From assembly GCA_033398695.1 (NCBI GenBank), contig CM065815.1:98422501-98486500 (forward strand): DNA of 64,000 nt. Direction: 5' to 3'. Source of the stretch: Orobanche coerulescens. Taxonomy: Eukaryota > Streptophyta > Magnoliopsida > Lamiales > Orobanchaceae. Below, in pieces: positions 9,891-21,499 of this stretch (position 1 is its first letter; each line of letters starts with the position of its first letter). The notes beneath the pieces were generated by a model that worked only from the letters and a program-made list of their open reading frames with translations, ran no database searches and was not told the DNA's origin. Both the position numbers and the translations under genes were made by a program.

Positions 9891-11310
9891 ATCGCTGCCC
9901 CCAATCTTATGAAGAAATTGGCAGATATATATTTCGCGATGGTGGCCGCTACTGCTGAATCTGACTACTCTTTAACCGCTCGACAGGTTGCATTACGAAA
10001 ATCCCAGCATGGTGTGCATACTTCTGATTGGCTTCGGGCGGTTCCTATCTCTGGATTAGGGCAGACCATGAATGGGCGGACTTATCGCAGTGTCCTGAGC
10101 TATCGGCTAGGTATTCCCCTATTTCCGGTATCTCGACCGTGCTCTGCCTGTTCTCGGGTCTTTCATGGCGACATCTTCGGCGATCATGTCGTGTCCTGCT
10201 CTGGTATTGTTGGGGTTAAACACCGCCACAACCTGATTCGTGACACCCTCTTGGATGTCTACTTTCGGTCGGGGATTTCAGCGGCTAAGGAAGTGGATGT
10301 TGGTTTGGTCGACGGGCAGGACAAGCCCCTTCGTACTGCGGATTTGTTGTTATACTCTTGGGACAAGGGACAGGATGTGTCTATAGATTTGACTGGTTCC
10401 TCCCCCTTAACCCAGTCTGCTATGGCTGACTTCGCACCTGGACGAGCTGTGGTTGATGCTGCTCGGCGCAAATGTGCCAGGTACCGAGACTTGTGTGAGG
10501 CGCGGGGATATGGTTTCTTACCCTTCTCTTTCTCTTCGCTGGGGGAGTTGGAGGCGGGTGCAGTTGCCTTACTCAAAAGTAGACCCGGAAATTTACTACA
10601 CGACACGAAAACGACACAAAAATTTAGTGTTTGGATTTGCATTTTGAGTACACGACACGAAAATACACGAACACGAAAGTACACGACCCAGATTTAGTGT
10701 CGGTTTTGTGTTTACCCTTTGGGTACACGACACGACACGAGGTACACGAAATAAATAAATAAATAAATACAATATTTTATATTTAATTTAATAAAAATAA
10801 ATATTTTATGAATTCTGTTTATACTAAACTTTAAAATTTGAAAATGTAATGTGAATTTTCATAAATTTCGTGTAAACATTCGTGTTTTCGTTGCCATTCG
10901 TTTCATTTCGTCTACTAAAACCTATAAAAATAATATTATAATATTAAAATTATTATTTTTATAATATTTTAATATTTATTTTATATTATGTGCCTGACAC
11001 GAAAACACAACACGAAACGACATGAATTTGCGCGGTACACGACACGACATGACACGAATTTATTTAGTGTCGTGTATGGGTTTGGACTTTTGGTACACGA
11101 AACACGAAAGTACACGATACGAAAATACACGACACGAACGAATTGCCAGGTCTACTCAAAAGGATTCAGAAGGTTTCAGTATCGCATGATGCTGGGAGAC
11201 GTGGTGCTGCTCATATCTTTACTCGAGTTGGTTTTATTATTGCAAAAGGAGTGGAGACCCAGATAGTATCTCGGTCGCCCACTAATTTCTTGTAAACTGT
11301 TTTTGAGCTA
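9891..11310 (+). pseudogene. 5'-truncated LINE ORF, C-terminal zinc/nuclease-like region, split by a MITE
   Basis: The frame 9891-10579 encodes the C-terminal part of a protein family I know from plant reverse-transcriptase-like ORFs: HTSDWLRAVPISGLGQTMNG, then a CCHC-like cluster (CSACSRVF..GDHVVSC), RHNLIRDTL, KEVDVGLVDG, RTADLLLYSW, VSIDLTGSS. The spacing of the Cys/His cluster, the E, the AD and the later D resembles the restriction-like (PD-D/ExK) endonuclease region of R2/Dong-class LINEs; that is inference. The ORF is interrupted at 10580 by a hAT MITE and resumes in register after it (11155-11293: IQKVSVSHDAGRRGAAHIF ... stop). A 3' UTR of ~15 bases then leads into an ATA/TAA-rich tail. 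No RT domain remains. Confidence 0.6.
10580..11154. mobile_element. Non-autonomous hAT-like MITE (575 bp) with 8-bp TSD
   Basis: The ends are near-perfect inverted repeats: the left end TAGACCCGGAAATT matches the reverse complement of the right end (TAGACCTGGCAATT) at 12 of 14 positions. The flanking 8-mer CTCAAAAG is duplicated (10572-10579 and 11155-11162). An 8-bp TSD and a TAG start fit the hAT superfamily. The interior is non-coding, AT-rich in the middle, with many CACGACACGAAAA-type motifs in inverted orientation towards both ends, so the whole element could fold back. It split the LINE ORF above, which reads through once the MITE and one TSD copy are ignored. Confidence 0.8.
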
Positions 11311-11353
11311 TAATAATAATAATAGTAGTAATAAAAATAATAATAATAATAAT
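11311..11353. repeat. (TAA)n-like tail of the first LINE fragment
   Basis: An imperfect ATA/TAA repeat with a few CAA units. The second LINE fragment begins just after it. Confidence 0.8.
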
Positions 11354-11363
11354 AACAACAACA

Positions 11364-11512
11364 GAGTCAGAAGATTTCGGTATCTCAAGATGTTGGGAGA
11401 CGCGTTGCTACTCATATCTTTACTCGAGTTGGTTTTATTATTGCAGAAGAAGTGAGACCCAGATAGTATCTCGATTGCTCATTAATTTCTTGTAAACTGT
11501 TTTCATCTAATA
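11364..11512 (+). pseudogene. Second, shorter 3' fragment of the same LINE
   Basis: It repeats the last ~150 bp of the first fragment (11163-11310) with about 10% difference. It encodes the same C-terminal residues (TRVGFIIA) and the same 3' UTR, and it too ends in an ATA/TAA/CAA tail (11512-11560). It lies exactly behind the TAA tail of the first copy. Either it inserted into that tail or the 3' end was duplicated. Confidence 0.7.
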
Positions 11513-11560
11513 ATAGAATTATTATAATAATAACAACAACAACAACGACAATAATAATAA

Positions 11561-12599
11561 ATGAACATTGACCGGTGGGATTTTATATGAATACCCCATG
11601 ATCATTATATGATTTGCTGAACAAAGGACGGGGTGGTCAATTTGTTAGTTGCGTTTATACACATTGCGATTTTTATTGAATACTGAACATTGCATATAAA
11701 AGATAAATATATAATGTTTGAAACATCTTTTAGGAATAACAAATAAAAGAATAGTTTTTATACTACCATATTAAATAAAATAATCAAAATCATATATGTA
11801 TATGCAAAGCGAATAACACCGAATCGAACAGAATAAGTATTTTTCCAAGGGGACCAATAGATATAAAACTCGAAACAAAATCGAACCGAAACCAAATTTT
11901 GTAGTTTGAGGAGAACTTCATTCTCTACCCCGACCGAGAACTAAAACTAGAATTGGGTCTGTAAGGCATATACCAAAACTTTTTACTCATAACTTCTGTC
12001 GTATCGAAAAGGTAATATCATAAGTTAATATTGATACTCTGTCGAATGTAACTTTGTACCGAGATACAATATACAAAAATTACAATATAATATACATATC
12101 ATACTGTATCATACCAAAAAAATAGGTAATCTCAAAATTCATATACCAAAATACCAATTCTTTTATGATACTTCGACAATATATATACACACACATATAT
12201 ACACACACGCGCGCGCGCGCACACACACACACACACACCGAAATGTTGGGATTTTTATTTGCATACCAATATCGCACCATACCAAACATCACTGTACACC
12301 AAAAAACAATATTTTTCGGTATTTTTTTCTCAACCCTACCTCTACCAACCATTAGAAGCTCTGATACTACTAGATTAACTCTTGGTGAATAAATTATGAG
12401 GACTATCTTACTTAGTGACGTAGATATAGAGATTATTAATCCAATTAAATCTTGATGATCTTTATCAAGAAAAAGTGCTTCCCTTCAAACATGTAGACTC
12501 CTTTATTCTCAAGTAACTTCCTCAGGAAATTCCATAAAAGATTCAAGCAAACATTCAAAATACCAATTCCATGTCGATAAAATTAATAGAAGTTAGTCA
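11561..12599. other. AT-rich non-coding stretch with a (CA)n(CG)n(CA)n microsatellite
   Basis: The microsatellite spans 12183-12238 (TATATACACACA, then CGCGCGCGCG, then ACACAC). The alternating purine-pyrimidine tract could adopt Z-DNA. The two opposing ORFs across it are artefacts. Nothing else is recognised. Confidence 0.6.
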
Positions 12600-13639
12600 T
12601 GTTGGAGCAAGATCGGTATATGCGCCGTTGTGCGGAAGCGTAAACTAAAATGAGCGGAAATTAAATGTCACACGAATTTATAGAGGTTCGGCTATAAACG
12701 AGCCTACGTCCTCTCTCGGTATATTTTTCTATAGGTTCAAGATAAAAACCTCTGCACCTCTCTTCTATCGGGCGAGGGATAACCGTTACAATCACGTCTT
12801 CTATTGGTCCGTGATAAACCACTCGTACTTGTCTTTGTGTCGGTCCAAATTAAACCATTTTCCTTTTCTATCGGACAAGGAATCAACCACTCTAGCTTTC
12901 TATCGGTACTAGATAAACCTCACGAAGATATCCACTGCGATTCTAATAATGTCGGATCCTTGATCCTAATAACACCGAATCCAATCGTATCTTTTCTTTT
13001 ACCTCTCGTGTATGATGTTGAATGTATAAACACTCAAACTAACAATATAAGCTCAATATCACACTAATAATAATATCAATATGAATATCTGATCAATGAG
13101 TTGTTTGCTCTTCGTTGTATGGATGAATACCAAGGATGTGGTATTTATAGGCATTGGAGCCTTACTAGCCGTTAGCACCCTGAAACTCCATTACGTACGC
13201 TATCTTCTTCACATTACGTACGCTACAGATATTACGTACGTTATATCGACTTCGTTACGTACGTTAGCACGTACCAGTTTCAGTCCAGTAACATTTGTTT
13301 CTTTCCTTACGTACGTTATCAAAAATCCATCACATACGTTCAGCTTATGTTATTGCAGACGTCATATATCTGTTGCTGCTTTTCTGACTTTGACTCTTCC
13401 CAACGTTCATCTAGTTTGAACACCTTTACGTATGTTAAGTAACATTCATTACGTACGTTATTTTGCACAGGTTACGTGCGCTATTCTTTATCTCTTACGT
13501 ACGTTAGCCTTGTAGAATTCTAGCTTTTTGCACTTCGTTTCCTTCGATACTTTGCTTCGCCTCTTTGTTATTTTGTATTGTGTAACAACTTAATCATCAA
13601 AACACTATTAATACATGTATGGAATAAAATGTTCCAACA
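12600..13639 (-). mobile_element. Copia element D, left LTR (3' LTR in element sense)
   Basis: It starts TGTTGGAGCAAG and ends TTCCAACA, giving inverted termini. The adjacent internal side shows, on the minus strand, a polypurine tract (aaaaagggggagat, 13640-13653). It is about 95% similar by eye to the second LTR beginning at 15783. The best promoter in element sense is the minus-strand CTATAAATACC (13141-13150), with an array of TTACGTACGTTA palindromes upstream of it (13187-13510). Confidence 0.85.
13141..13510 (-). promoter_or_regulatory. TTACGTACGTTA palindrome array upstream of the copia LTR TATA box
   Basis: About ten copies of TTACGTACG(T/C)TA or one-base variants lie between 13187 and 13510. 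In element (minus) sense they lie upstream of the TATA box at 13141-13150. ACGT is the core of many plant bZIP sites, so host factors could bind, but this is inference. The second LTR repeats the layout (TATA 16327-16336, array 16375-16690). Confidence 0.75.
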
Positions 13640-15782
13640 ATCTCCCCCTTTTTGATGATTACAAAACAACACTTCATCAATGGGATTTACCTGCAAAAAT
13701 ACAAATATATGTATATGTGTACAAACCAAAGTTTTCGAATTTGTCTGTTTCGTTAGTTTCTTCTCCCATTTCTTTTTCTTCGACTCCTTCTTTCCCTTTC
13801 TTTTTCTTTTCGAATTTTCAAATTTTCATCATCTTTTCGGCGTCTCCTCATTTTTCTTTTCAACTTCATCTTTTCGACTTTTTTTCTCCTTTTCTCCTTT
13901 CAACTTCCATTTTTCTTTTCAATTTCAACTTTTCGACTTTTCTTCGATTTCGATTTTTCTATCCCTTTCAGGGTTAATCCCATTCTTCAATTTCTCCTTT
14001 CTCTCTCTCTTTTTGTTTTCATCAAAAAGTATAAATAAATATAATGATACCAAATTTAAAATATGCATGATACCAAATGATAAATATAATTATATGCACG
14101 AATATGGTATAAATTTCCCCTGAAAATATTATCTCCCTTAAAAAAAATTATTACTCCCCTTAAGTAAAATATTTTGATAAAAAAATCATTTTTTGAGGAT
14201 CCAACCGAGAGTTGGTTTTTCATTTGAAACATAGACGATATTTGAAATATTTGTTCCTTTAGGAACCCAAATCTTTTTAATTTTAATCGTCCGGTGTGGG
14301 CTTTTACAGTTAGAAATGTGATGCCTGATTTTCAAATATTTTTCACAACGGGGTATCTTTAAATTTAAGGATTCGTTTTTAGAACGAGGTGTGAATCCCA
14401 ACCCCTGTTTATTTAGAGTAAACTTTTGCACCGAGAGTATATTTTCAAATTTTTCGTTTCCGAGAGAAAATTTCTTCGTCAAATTTTTGAGCTCGGTTTG
14501 AATTTTGATAAGATCATCCTTTAAAAATATTTTTGTTTTCAATGCATTGTGAATGATCGGTCTCGATAAATTTCCCTTTTTCAAGAATTTTGGAATTTTC
14601 AATTTCCAATGATTTATTTTTAAATTGAAGGGATTTAATTTCGGATAAAGCATTTTGATAATCCGTATGCAATAATTCAAGTGCTTCAAAAAGTTCGTCG
14701 TAAGAATTACTTACTTGGATTTCGACGTCGCTATCGTCGAATGAACTTCGAGCCATGAGAGCGAGATTATTTTGATTGATAAAATCATCATCTTCGTCGT
14801 CATCGCTCCATGTTGCAACGAGGACCTCCTTCTTGGGTTTAGCTCGACAATTCTTAGCAAAGTGGCCTGGTTTTCCACATAATCGACAAGAATTGTCGAA
14901 TTTCTTAGACTCGCTCGTTTGGATGTCCTTCTTTCTCCAGTTTAATAAGTGTTGGAACTTATTAATATTCTTAGCATAATATGCCGATTCTTCGTCGCTA
15001 TCTACCACCGGAATTTCTTCTCTCTTTGACATCTTAGGCTTCATGGCTATTGATCGTTCCTTAGGCTTTGGCTTGACACTTCGTGATTTTAAAACTATCT
15101 CATAATTAATTAGCGAACCAACGAGTGCGCTAAAATCAAGCGTATTGAGATCTTTAGATTCCATAATCGCAGTCACGGGGCCGTCCCATTCACTAGGTAG
15201 TGATCGTAAAATTTTCTTGACTTTTTCACTGCTAGATAATAGTTTACCGAATGAAGCAAGTCCATTGGTGATGACCGAAAACCGATCGAGCATGTTGGTG
15301 ATGGACTCGTCACCTTTCATCATGAATAATTCATAGTCATGGAGAAGCATATTGATCTTCTTCTCCTTGACTTGATTTGTCCCTTCGTGTGTGATTTTAA
15401 GAATTTTCCATATTTCTTTAGCACTTTCACATGATGAGATTCGATTGACCTCTTCAGGATTTAAGGCACAATATAGAAGTTGAGTAGCCTTACAATTTAG
15501 ATGGTCGTTCTTCCAATCCTCGTCATTATATTCTTCAAAAGTCTTAAGAGATCCGTCAGGTTTGATTGGAACTTTCGGGCCAAGACAAATGATCTTCCAA
15601 ATCTCGATGTCATACGCTCGGATGAATATTGACATATTTTTCTTCCATGTCATGAAATTTGCGCCATCAAAAAATGATGGTCGGTTAAGAGCAAGGCCTT
15701 CGACTGGAGCAAATTGAAACGCCATTTAGATCGACTCCTCGGATGTTAAGCCATGTATTGGAGGTACCGCTCCGATACCAAT
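13640..15782 (-). mobile_element. Copia element D internal region: gag only (TR-GAG type)
   Basis: From right to left: primer-binding site (15769-15780, TGGTATCGGAGC in element sense, initiator-Met tRNA type), gag (15725-14186), ~550 bp of pyrimidine-rich non-coding sequence, and the polypurine tract. Protease, integrase, RT and RNase H are all absent. LTR-gag-LTR elements of this kind are known in plants as TR-GAGs and need enzymes supplied by an autonomous partner. Confidence 0.8.
14186..15725 (-). pseudogene. gag: Copia-type Gag with one zinc knuckle
   Basis: The main frame (15725-14514, 403 aa) starts at an ATG 57 bases inside the LTR. It has the copia Gag N-terminal motif (FDGANFMTWKKNMSIF), the UBN2-like middle (ATQLLYCALNPEEVNRI, then ESAKEIWKIL) and a CCHC zinc knuckle (CRLCGKPGHFAKNC) near residue 280, followed by an acidic patch and a coiled-coil-like stretch. 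It stops at 14514. A second frame (to 14186) continues the protein into a KIWVPKGT motif seen ahead of protease in long-Gag copia elements, so a frameshift occurred around 14520-14570. Gag would form the particle and bind RNA. With only one frameshift this gag is among the better preserved ORFs in the window. Confidence 0.8.
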
Positions 15783-16777
15783 TGTTGGAGCAAGATCGGT
15801 ATATGCACCCTTGTGCGGAAGCGTAAATTAAAATGAGCGGAAATTAAACGACACACGGATTTATAGAGGTTCGGCTATAAATGCGCCTACGTCCTCTCTC
15901 GGTATCTTTTTCTATAGGTTCAAGATAAAAACCTCTGCACCTCTCTTCTATTGGTCGAGGGATAACCGTTACAATCACGTCTTCTATTGGTCCGTGATAA
16001 ACCACTCGTACTTGTCTTTGTTTCGGTCCAAGTTAAACCATTTTCCTTTTCTATTGGACAAGGAATCAACCGCTCTAGCTTTCTATCGGTACTATATAAA
16101 CCTCACAAAGATATCGATTGCGATTCTAATAATGCCGGATCCTTGATCCTAATAACACCGAATACAATCATATCTTCTCTTTTACCTCTCGTGTATGATG
16201 TTGAATGTATATACACTCAAACTAACAATATAAGCTCAATATCATAACAACAACAATATCAATATGAATATCTGATCAATGAGTCATTTGCTCTTCGTTG
16301 TTGTATGGATGAATACCAAGGATGTGGTATTTATAGGCATTGGAGCCTTACTAGCCGTTAGCACCCTGAAACTCCATTACGTACGCTATATTCTTCACAT
16401 TACGTACGCTATAGATATTACGTACGTTATATCGACTTCATTACGTACGTTAGCACGTACCAGTTTTAGTCCAGTAACATTCGTTTCTTTCCTTACGTAC
16501 GTTATCAACAATCTATTACGTACATTAAGCTTACGTTATTGCTGACATCATATATCTATTGCTACTTTTCTGACTTTGACTATTCCCAACATTCATCTGG
16601 TTTGAACACCTTTACGTACATTAAGTAACATTCATTACGTACGTTATTTTGCACAGGTTACGTACGCTATTCTTTATCTCTTACGTACGTTAGCCTTGTA
16701 GAATTCTTGCTTTTTGCACTTCATTTCCTTCGATACTTTGCTTCGCCTCTTTGTTGTTTTGTATTGTGTAACAACTT
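15783..16777 (-). mobile_element. Copia element D, second LTR, left part
   Basis: It starts TGTTGGAGCAAG and follows the left LTR closely until the sequence gtgtaacaactt, where the Tat element inserted. The remaining ~50 bases of this LTR are at 28888-28935. The 5-bp AACTT (16773-16777) is repeated at 28883-28887. Confidence 0.85.
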
Positions 16778-17737
16778 TGTTGTTACCCAAAATATTATCC
16801 GGAGATAGTATTGCTGGAACGATCGAGTAACAAACAAATGCGAGAACACTCCCGCGGGAAAATAAATAACACAAGATTTGCCGGGGTTGTTAATCTCGGG
16901 CTTGAATGCTCTCGCGAGATGTTATTAATAAATATACTGTGGAGTACAAATATTAATGATAGAATCTATTACAACGAGTGTAAAGACTTCTAGTTATCTA
17001 AGCTGTAGAGTGTGTAGATTGCCGGAAGAACTGGATATGAAGATCTGTGAGTTCTTGCTTGGGATGTATTGTAAGTATGTATGGATATCACTATGAATGT
17101 GTAAGTAATTGCCAGATGAGTCTATGATTCTCTCTCTATGTGTTTTGCACTTGTATTCACGGTAATGACAGCCTCTCCTAGCCACTGTAGTGAGCCTCCT
17201 ATTTATAGGAGATAAGGTTGCTGGGACCTCTCCGGCGATCGCGGGCGACCGCCGTTTTCTATATTATAATAAGATGGCCGATCGTCCCGTCACGTGAGGC
17301 TGTTCCCTTAAAGTCTGGGGCTGTTGCTGGCGGCCAGCTGTGCGAGCCAATGGGGAGCCTGCACGCGGCCTGAGTCACTGTCCGGGGAGGACCCACTTTG
17401 TACCTTTCGGCGGCCCTGTCGGTAGGTGAGGTAGGTGACAGGCTGGGGTCAAATGTCTTATCTGTCGGTGCCCTTTGTGGATCTGCACGTGGGCCACCGT
17501 ATAAGATTCGGTCTTCGACAACTTTGACAGATGTTGGATTCATACGTGGCACGAGACGATCGTCTCCGGTTGGGCATTTATAGACGATCGCCAATTAACA
17601 AAAGACGATCGCCGGATACCGAAAGACGATCGCCGTGGGTGCCGACTGCTGGGTGTTTGCCCAGAGTATGTCTTCTATGGTAGACTCTCTGATCGTTATG
17701 CCGATCGCCTTCGAGGCGTATTAATCGCCGCACAACA
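16778..17737 (-). repeat. Tat element C, 3' LTR
   Basis: 960 bp, TGTTGTTACCC...GCACAACA in plus orientation. The minus-strand TATA (CCTATAAATAGG) is at 17198-17210. Upstream of it in element sense lie CGATCG-bearing motifs near 17232, 17279, 17551, 17583, 17604, 17624, 17691 and 17703, the best being the palindrome AGACGATCGTCT. Confidence 0.9.
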
Positions 17738-18110
17738 ATTGCCCCCCAGCTCGCTTCGATGTTGAAAACACGGGGTGAGGTGTCACTGTTGGCGATCGCC
17801 AGTGTTCAGACGATCAGGCGATCTGATTTCAAATTTGGACGATCTCTTTTGCGCTGGGAGCAGCGGGAAAGGAATGCGGGCTCTCGAAACGTTGCAAGGA
17901 CACGCGTCGCGCCACCATTGGGGGAGTCCGATGGTTTGTCAGCCTTGTCGCCTGGCGTGCCCTCGAAAAGACACGTACGCGGGATTCGAGGGCTGCATTT
18001 AATGTGTCCCCCTTCCGACGGTTGCACTCCAGCCCTCGGAATTTTGCCTATTTGCACGGAGACCCCTGCTCCCGCCTATAAAAGGGGCTAGGGTTACTTC
18101 ATTTTTACCC
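17738..18110 (+). promoter_or_regulatory. Promoter region of the antisense gene in element C
   Basis: A plus-strand TATA box, CCTATAAAAGGGG (18076-18088), sits ~150 bp before the gene's ATG and is followed by a typical leader. Upstream are several GATCG motifs (17789-17830) and CACGCGTC/ACACGTACGCG-type CpG motifs (17900-17980). So the antisense gene seems to have its own promoter, facing away from the adjacent 3' LTR. Confidence 0.6.
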
Positions 18111-18234
18111 TTCACGCGTCCTTGCCTTCTTGCTGAAACTCTGCAGAAATTTCCGAAGCTTCTTGTGCCGATCGTCCTCCTTTTTCTTTTTAGGTAAGAA
18201 AACCAATCTTCTTTCTCCCTTTATTTTTCATAAT

Positions 18235-20852
18235 ATGTCTGGAGGATCTAAGACCTTCGAGACCGGAAGCACCTCCACCGCTGCAGCTTCGCCCGACCGG
18301 GAGGAAATTCCCGCGGGACTTCACATTGAAACAGCCGTTGAAGCCATTCGTGCGGGGATTGCGCCCGCAGAACTTGAGGAGCTCTTCAACGAGGCCGAGG
18401 TGGCGAGAACAGAGACGGCGGTGGAGCAGGGGGGCTCGCCGGCGGATAAGGACGAACTGGTGCGGCTGTCTTGGGAGCGGGACAGTGTATTCGGCCCCGC
18501 CTATATGGCTTTCGCTAAGCTTATGGAGGGGATCGCTGGACCCTGTCCAGAATTTGATTTTGATGCTTACTCCACCGCTCATCCTTATGAACATGTGAAG
18601 CGGACGGCGTTTCGGGCCGCCGACCTGTCTCAGTGGACCCTTGGTCAGATCCGGAGTTCGGCGACCCGGAAAGACTTGAAACGCTGGAGGGCGAAATATC
18701 ACATTCCTTCTGATGTTTCCCTGCACGTGCCCTCGGAAAACGAGCATGCCGATCAACCTCCCGAGGGTCTGGTCGCCGTCAATGAGATGATTATGAAGGC
18801 CGGCCTACGGTTCCCCTTGCCGTTCGCCGTATCCTATTTGTTGATCGCCTGGAATTTGGCGCCGCTCCAACTGACGCCAAACGCCTGGCTACAGATCATC
18901 TGCACCCAGACACTTTTCGGCGGTCACCGGTTGTTCCATCTCCTTTCTGCGATGGAAATGAACTATCTCTTCAAACTGGCTGCGCAGAAAGGGTCGGTCG
19001 GCGGTAATCACATTCAAGGCCGAATGGGAAGAGTGGTCCTCGGGGTTCCAAACAAGTCTCGGGGCGATCTGGCAAAATGGTGCTGGGTTGGCGGAGCCTG
19101 GAGGTCGGCGTCGAGTGAAAGGCCGGAGGAAGAGTTGGAGATTCCCACCAATTTTCGGGAGAGGAATCCGAGTAAGGGTTTTAACTCTCCCTTTGATCGG
19201 ACATGTCTTGGACTGATCTAATTTCGTTGCCTTTTTGCAGGATCCCTTGTTCCAGCGAGCGGCGATCTCCCTTTCGATTTCTTGATCGTTTGGGAGTGAA
19301 TTCGTGCCTTGCCGGATTCCTACATAGATGTTCGCTCACTCGGTGGCGAACTTCATTGGTTGGGGGCTCGATTGTTTCGCTTCCCACATCATCTGAAAGT
19401 CCCAGGTATAAATTTTACTTCTTCTTCCTTGCTTGACGATCGTCTGATTTGAAGAGGTGTTTAACTTGTTTGAACTTGTTCTTTGGCAGAGGTTCATTTT
19501 CCCCGCTTCGTCGAGCCACCACAAGAGATCGCCATGTCTAACCCTGGTCTCATTGGTCGTCTTCACCTGGGAAAGAAGACGGGTCGCGTTGCTGCGACGT
19601 CGTCGCGCCCTGCCCCTGTGGTGAGGCCCGCTGTGGTGCTGGTCGCCGAGCCGGAAATTCAAGAGGAGGAACAACTCCAACACAACCGCAAGAGGCGAAG
19701 GCCGTAGGAATCCCTGCCTACTACTAAGTCGGACTTAGCTATCTTGGAGCCGCCGATCGCCGCTCCCCCCGTTTCTTCCGTTCTGATGGCGGAGGGGTCT
19801 GGTCCTAGGCCCTCGGCGTCCGGCTCCAGGTCATCGGCCGGTTTCTTGAAAAAGGTGGCGATCGCCGAAGCTGAAACTTCTCGGGGCAAGCCCTATTTTG
19901 GCCGCGACCCCGAATTGGTCAACAGGTAAGACCGGATTGATCTTTCCGAGTTAGGAAAATTTAGTTAGGTATCTTCTAACTCCTTTGTCTCTTTTGTTTG
20001 TGTTGCAGGGTCCATCTTACTGATCCATACGTCTCACCGATGGTGCTGGATTTCCTGGCGAGAAAGTCTCCGCAGAAGTCCCTCGATGTCCCTACTTACG
20101 TCCAGAAGGCCATCACCTCTCTGCCCAAGGCTTGGACGACTGATCTCGATGCGATCGCTCGTCGGCGATCTGGAGATGTCATGCAGGAGACCCTTGCCCT
20201 GGCTCTCCAGACGGCGACGATGGCCGTCCAAGATGCAAGGGATTACGAGGGGCGACCCTCTAATGCTCGTCTCCATAGCGACCTCGAGGCCGCCCGGAAC
20301 AAAAACATTGAATTTGCTAACCGGATCCAGGCTATGGAGAAGGAGTACATAGAGACGGCCAAACGAGCTAAACAGGAAACCGATCGGATGAAGCAGGAGC
20401 TGAGCCGCTCCAAGGAAGTGGACGATCGGTTCTGCGACCAGGAGAAGGAGGCTCGCCGGATGCACGTGGCCTCGCAGGAGGAGGCGGTCGGGCTGAAGGC
20501 GACGGTGGATCGGCTCAACCGCGAGCTGGAGGCGGCGAAGGGAGATCTGGATAAGGCTAAGGGGGAAACAACTGCTAAGGTGGTTGAACTGGCAGAAGCT
20601 GAGAAGATGACCACTGAGCTGAGAGGGCAGCTGAAGGCAATAGAGACCGATCCCTACCTCAATGTGGCACTCGTCGGCAAGTTCGCCTATTATGTGGCCT
20701 ATGCCGACGCTGCCCGAGCCGCCAAAAAGGTAGGGATCGAGATCGGTCCTTTGATGGAGAGCTTTAAGGCCTATGCATTTGAGCACCCTTTGCATCCGGA
20801 GTTTTCCCTGCCGATCCTTGACCTCGTCGACTTGGGGATCGACTTGAGTTGA
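18235..20852 (+). pseudogene. Antisense gene of the Tat element: 4 exons, transposase_28-type and coiled-coil regions
   Basis: Exons are 18235-19171, 19241-19405, 19490-19925 and 20009-20852, with GT/AG introns at every junction. Exons join in phase: the first junctions are phase 1, and the total (2382 nt) is divisible by 3 and ends at TGA. The start ATG lies after the TATA box at 18076. About residues 178-230 (AGLRFPLPFAVSYLLIAWNL, then LTPNAW) match the Pfam family called putative gypsy-type transposon (transposase_28). Exon 4 encodes a long charged coiled coil (20270-20640). There are two in-frame stops: TGA at 19297-19299 and TAG at 19705-19707. The family's function is unknown. AATAAA at about 21037 is a fitting poly(A) signal. 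Otherwise the gene structure is remarkably complete. Confidence 0.75.
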
Positions 20853-21499
20853 TATCCTTTTCCGGATAAACTCGTTCATCCTGAGGCCGAAGGGGGAGCG
20901 CATGCCGATCCGCCTCCTGGGGGCGAAGACCAGCCGGAGGGACCTTGAGTGACTTCTTTGTTTTCTTTCACTTGTAATTTTTTCCTCTTTCTTTGTATTG
21001 CCTTCGGGCTTCGTTTTGTACGAACTTCTTGTCATGAATAAAATACTCCCTTTTTGTATCTGTGTCTTTAAATGTACGATCACCTTTGAATGTTTGCATG
21101 CGAATTTTTTCGAGTATGTGTATGATTGCTTCCGATGTCTTGTTCATCCGATCGATTGTTTGAATGTATCGACATGTTTTGGAAATTCTTACTTGTAAAT
21201 ATTGTTGAACAATTCCGATCGTCCTGCGTGTGTTTGAACGAAGCCGATCGAGTATGGTTCCTTCTTTCCGATCGCATTTAGGATTAGCTCGCCTCCTTTG
21301 CCCCCTTGTTTTTGTTTACTTATTGTAAGTAAGGGAACAAAAATAGTATGTCTGGTGAGCTATCTTCAGTTTTGCCGATTGTGAGGAACCGTGCACGGTC
21401 GCGGAATTCGATGGACCGACCTCCACAACCGTGTCTTTGTGTGCGAGGGATATTCCCGCGACTCACTTTATTGTGAGGGTCCTCCGTTAGGCTGCGCCC
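20853..21499 (+). other. 3' UTR of the antisense gene and spacer
   Basis: Contains the AATAAA signal (~21037) and several CCGATCG motifs (for example ~21150, 21217, 21245, 21271). No further ORF is supportable. Confidence 0.5.

Noticed and set aside
12080..12392. Opposing ORFs across the CA/CG microsatellite
   Set aside because: Simple-sequence artefacts.
13615..14123. Phe/Ser-rich ORFs in the copia internal region
   Set aside because: Polypyrimidine tract read on the wrong strand relative to gag.
20034..21083. Long minus-strand ORF (349 aa) opposite exon 4 of the antisense gene
   Set aside because: Mirror of a GC-rich coding exon; it spans an intron and the 3' UTR and has no recognisable domain.
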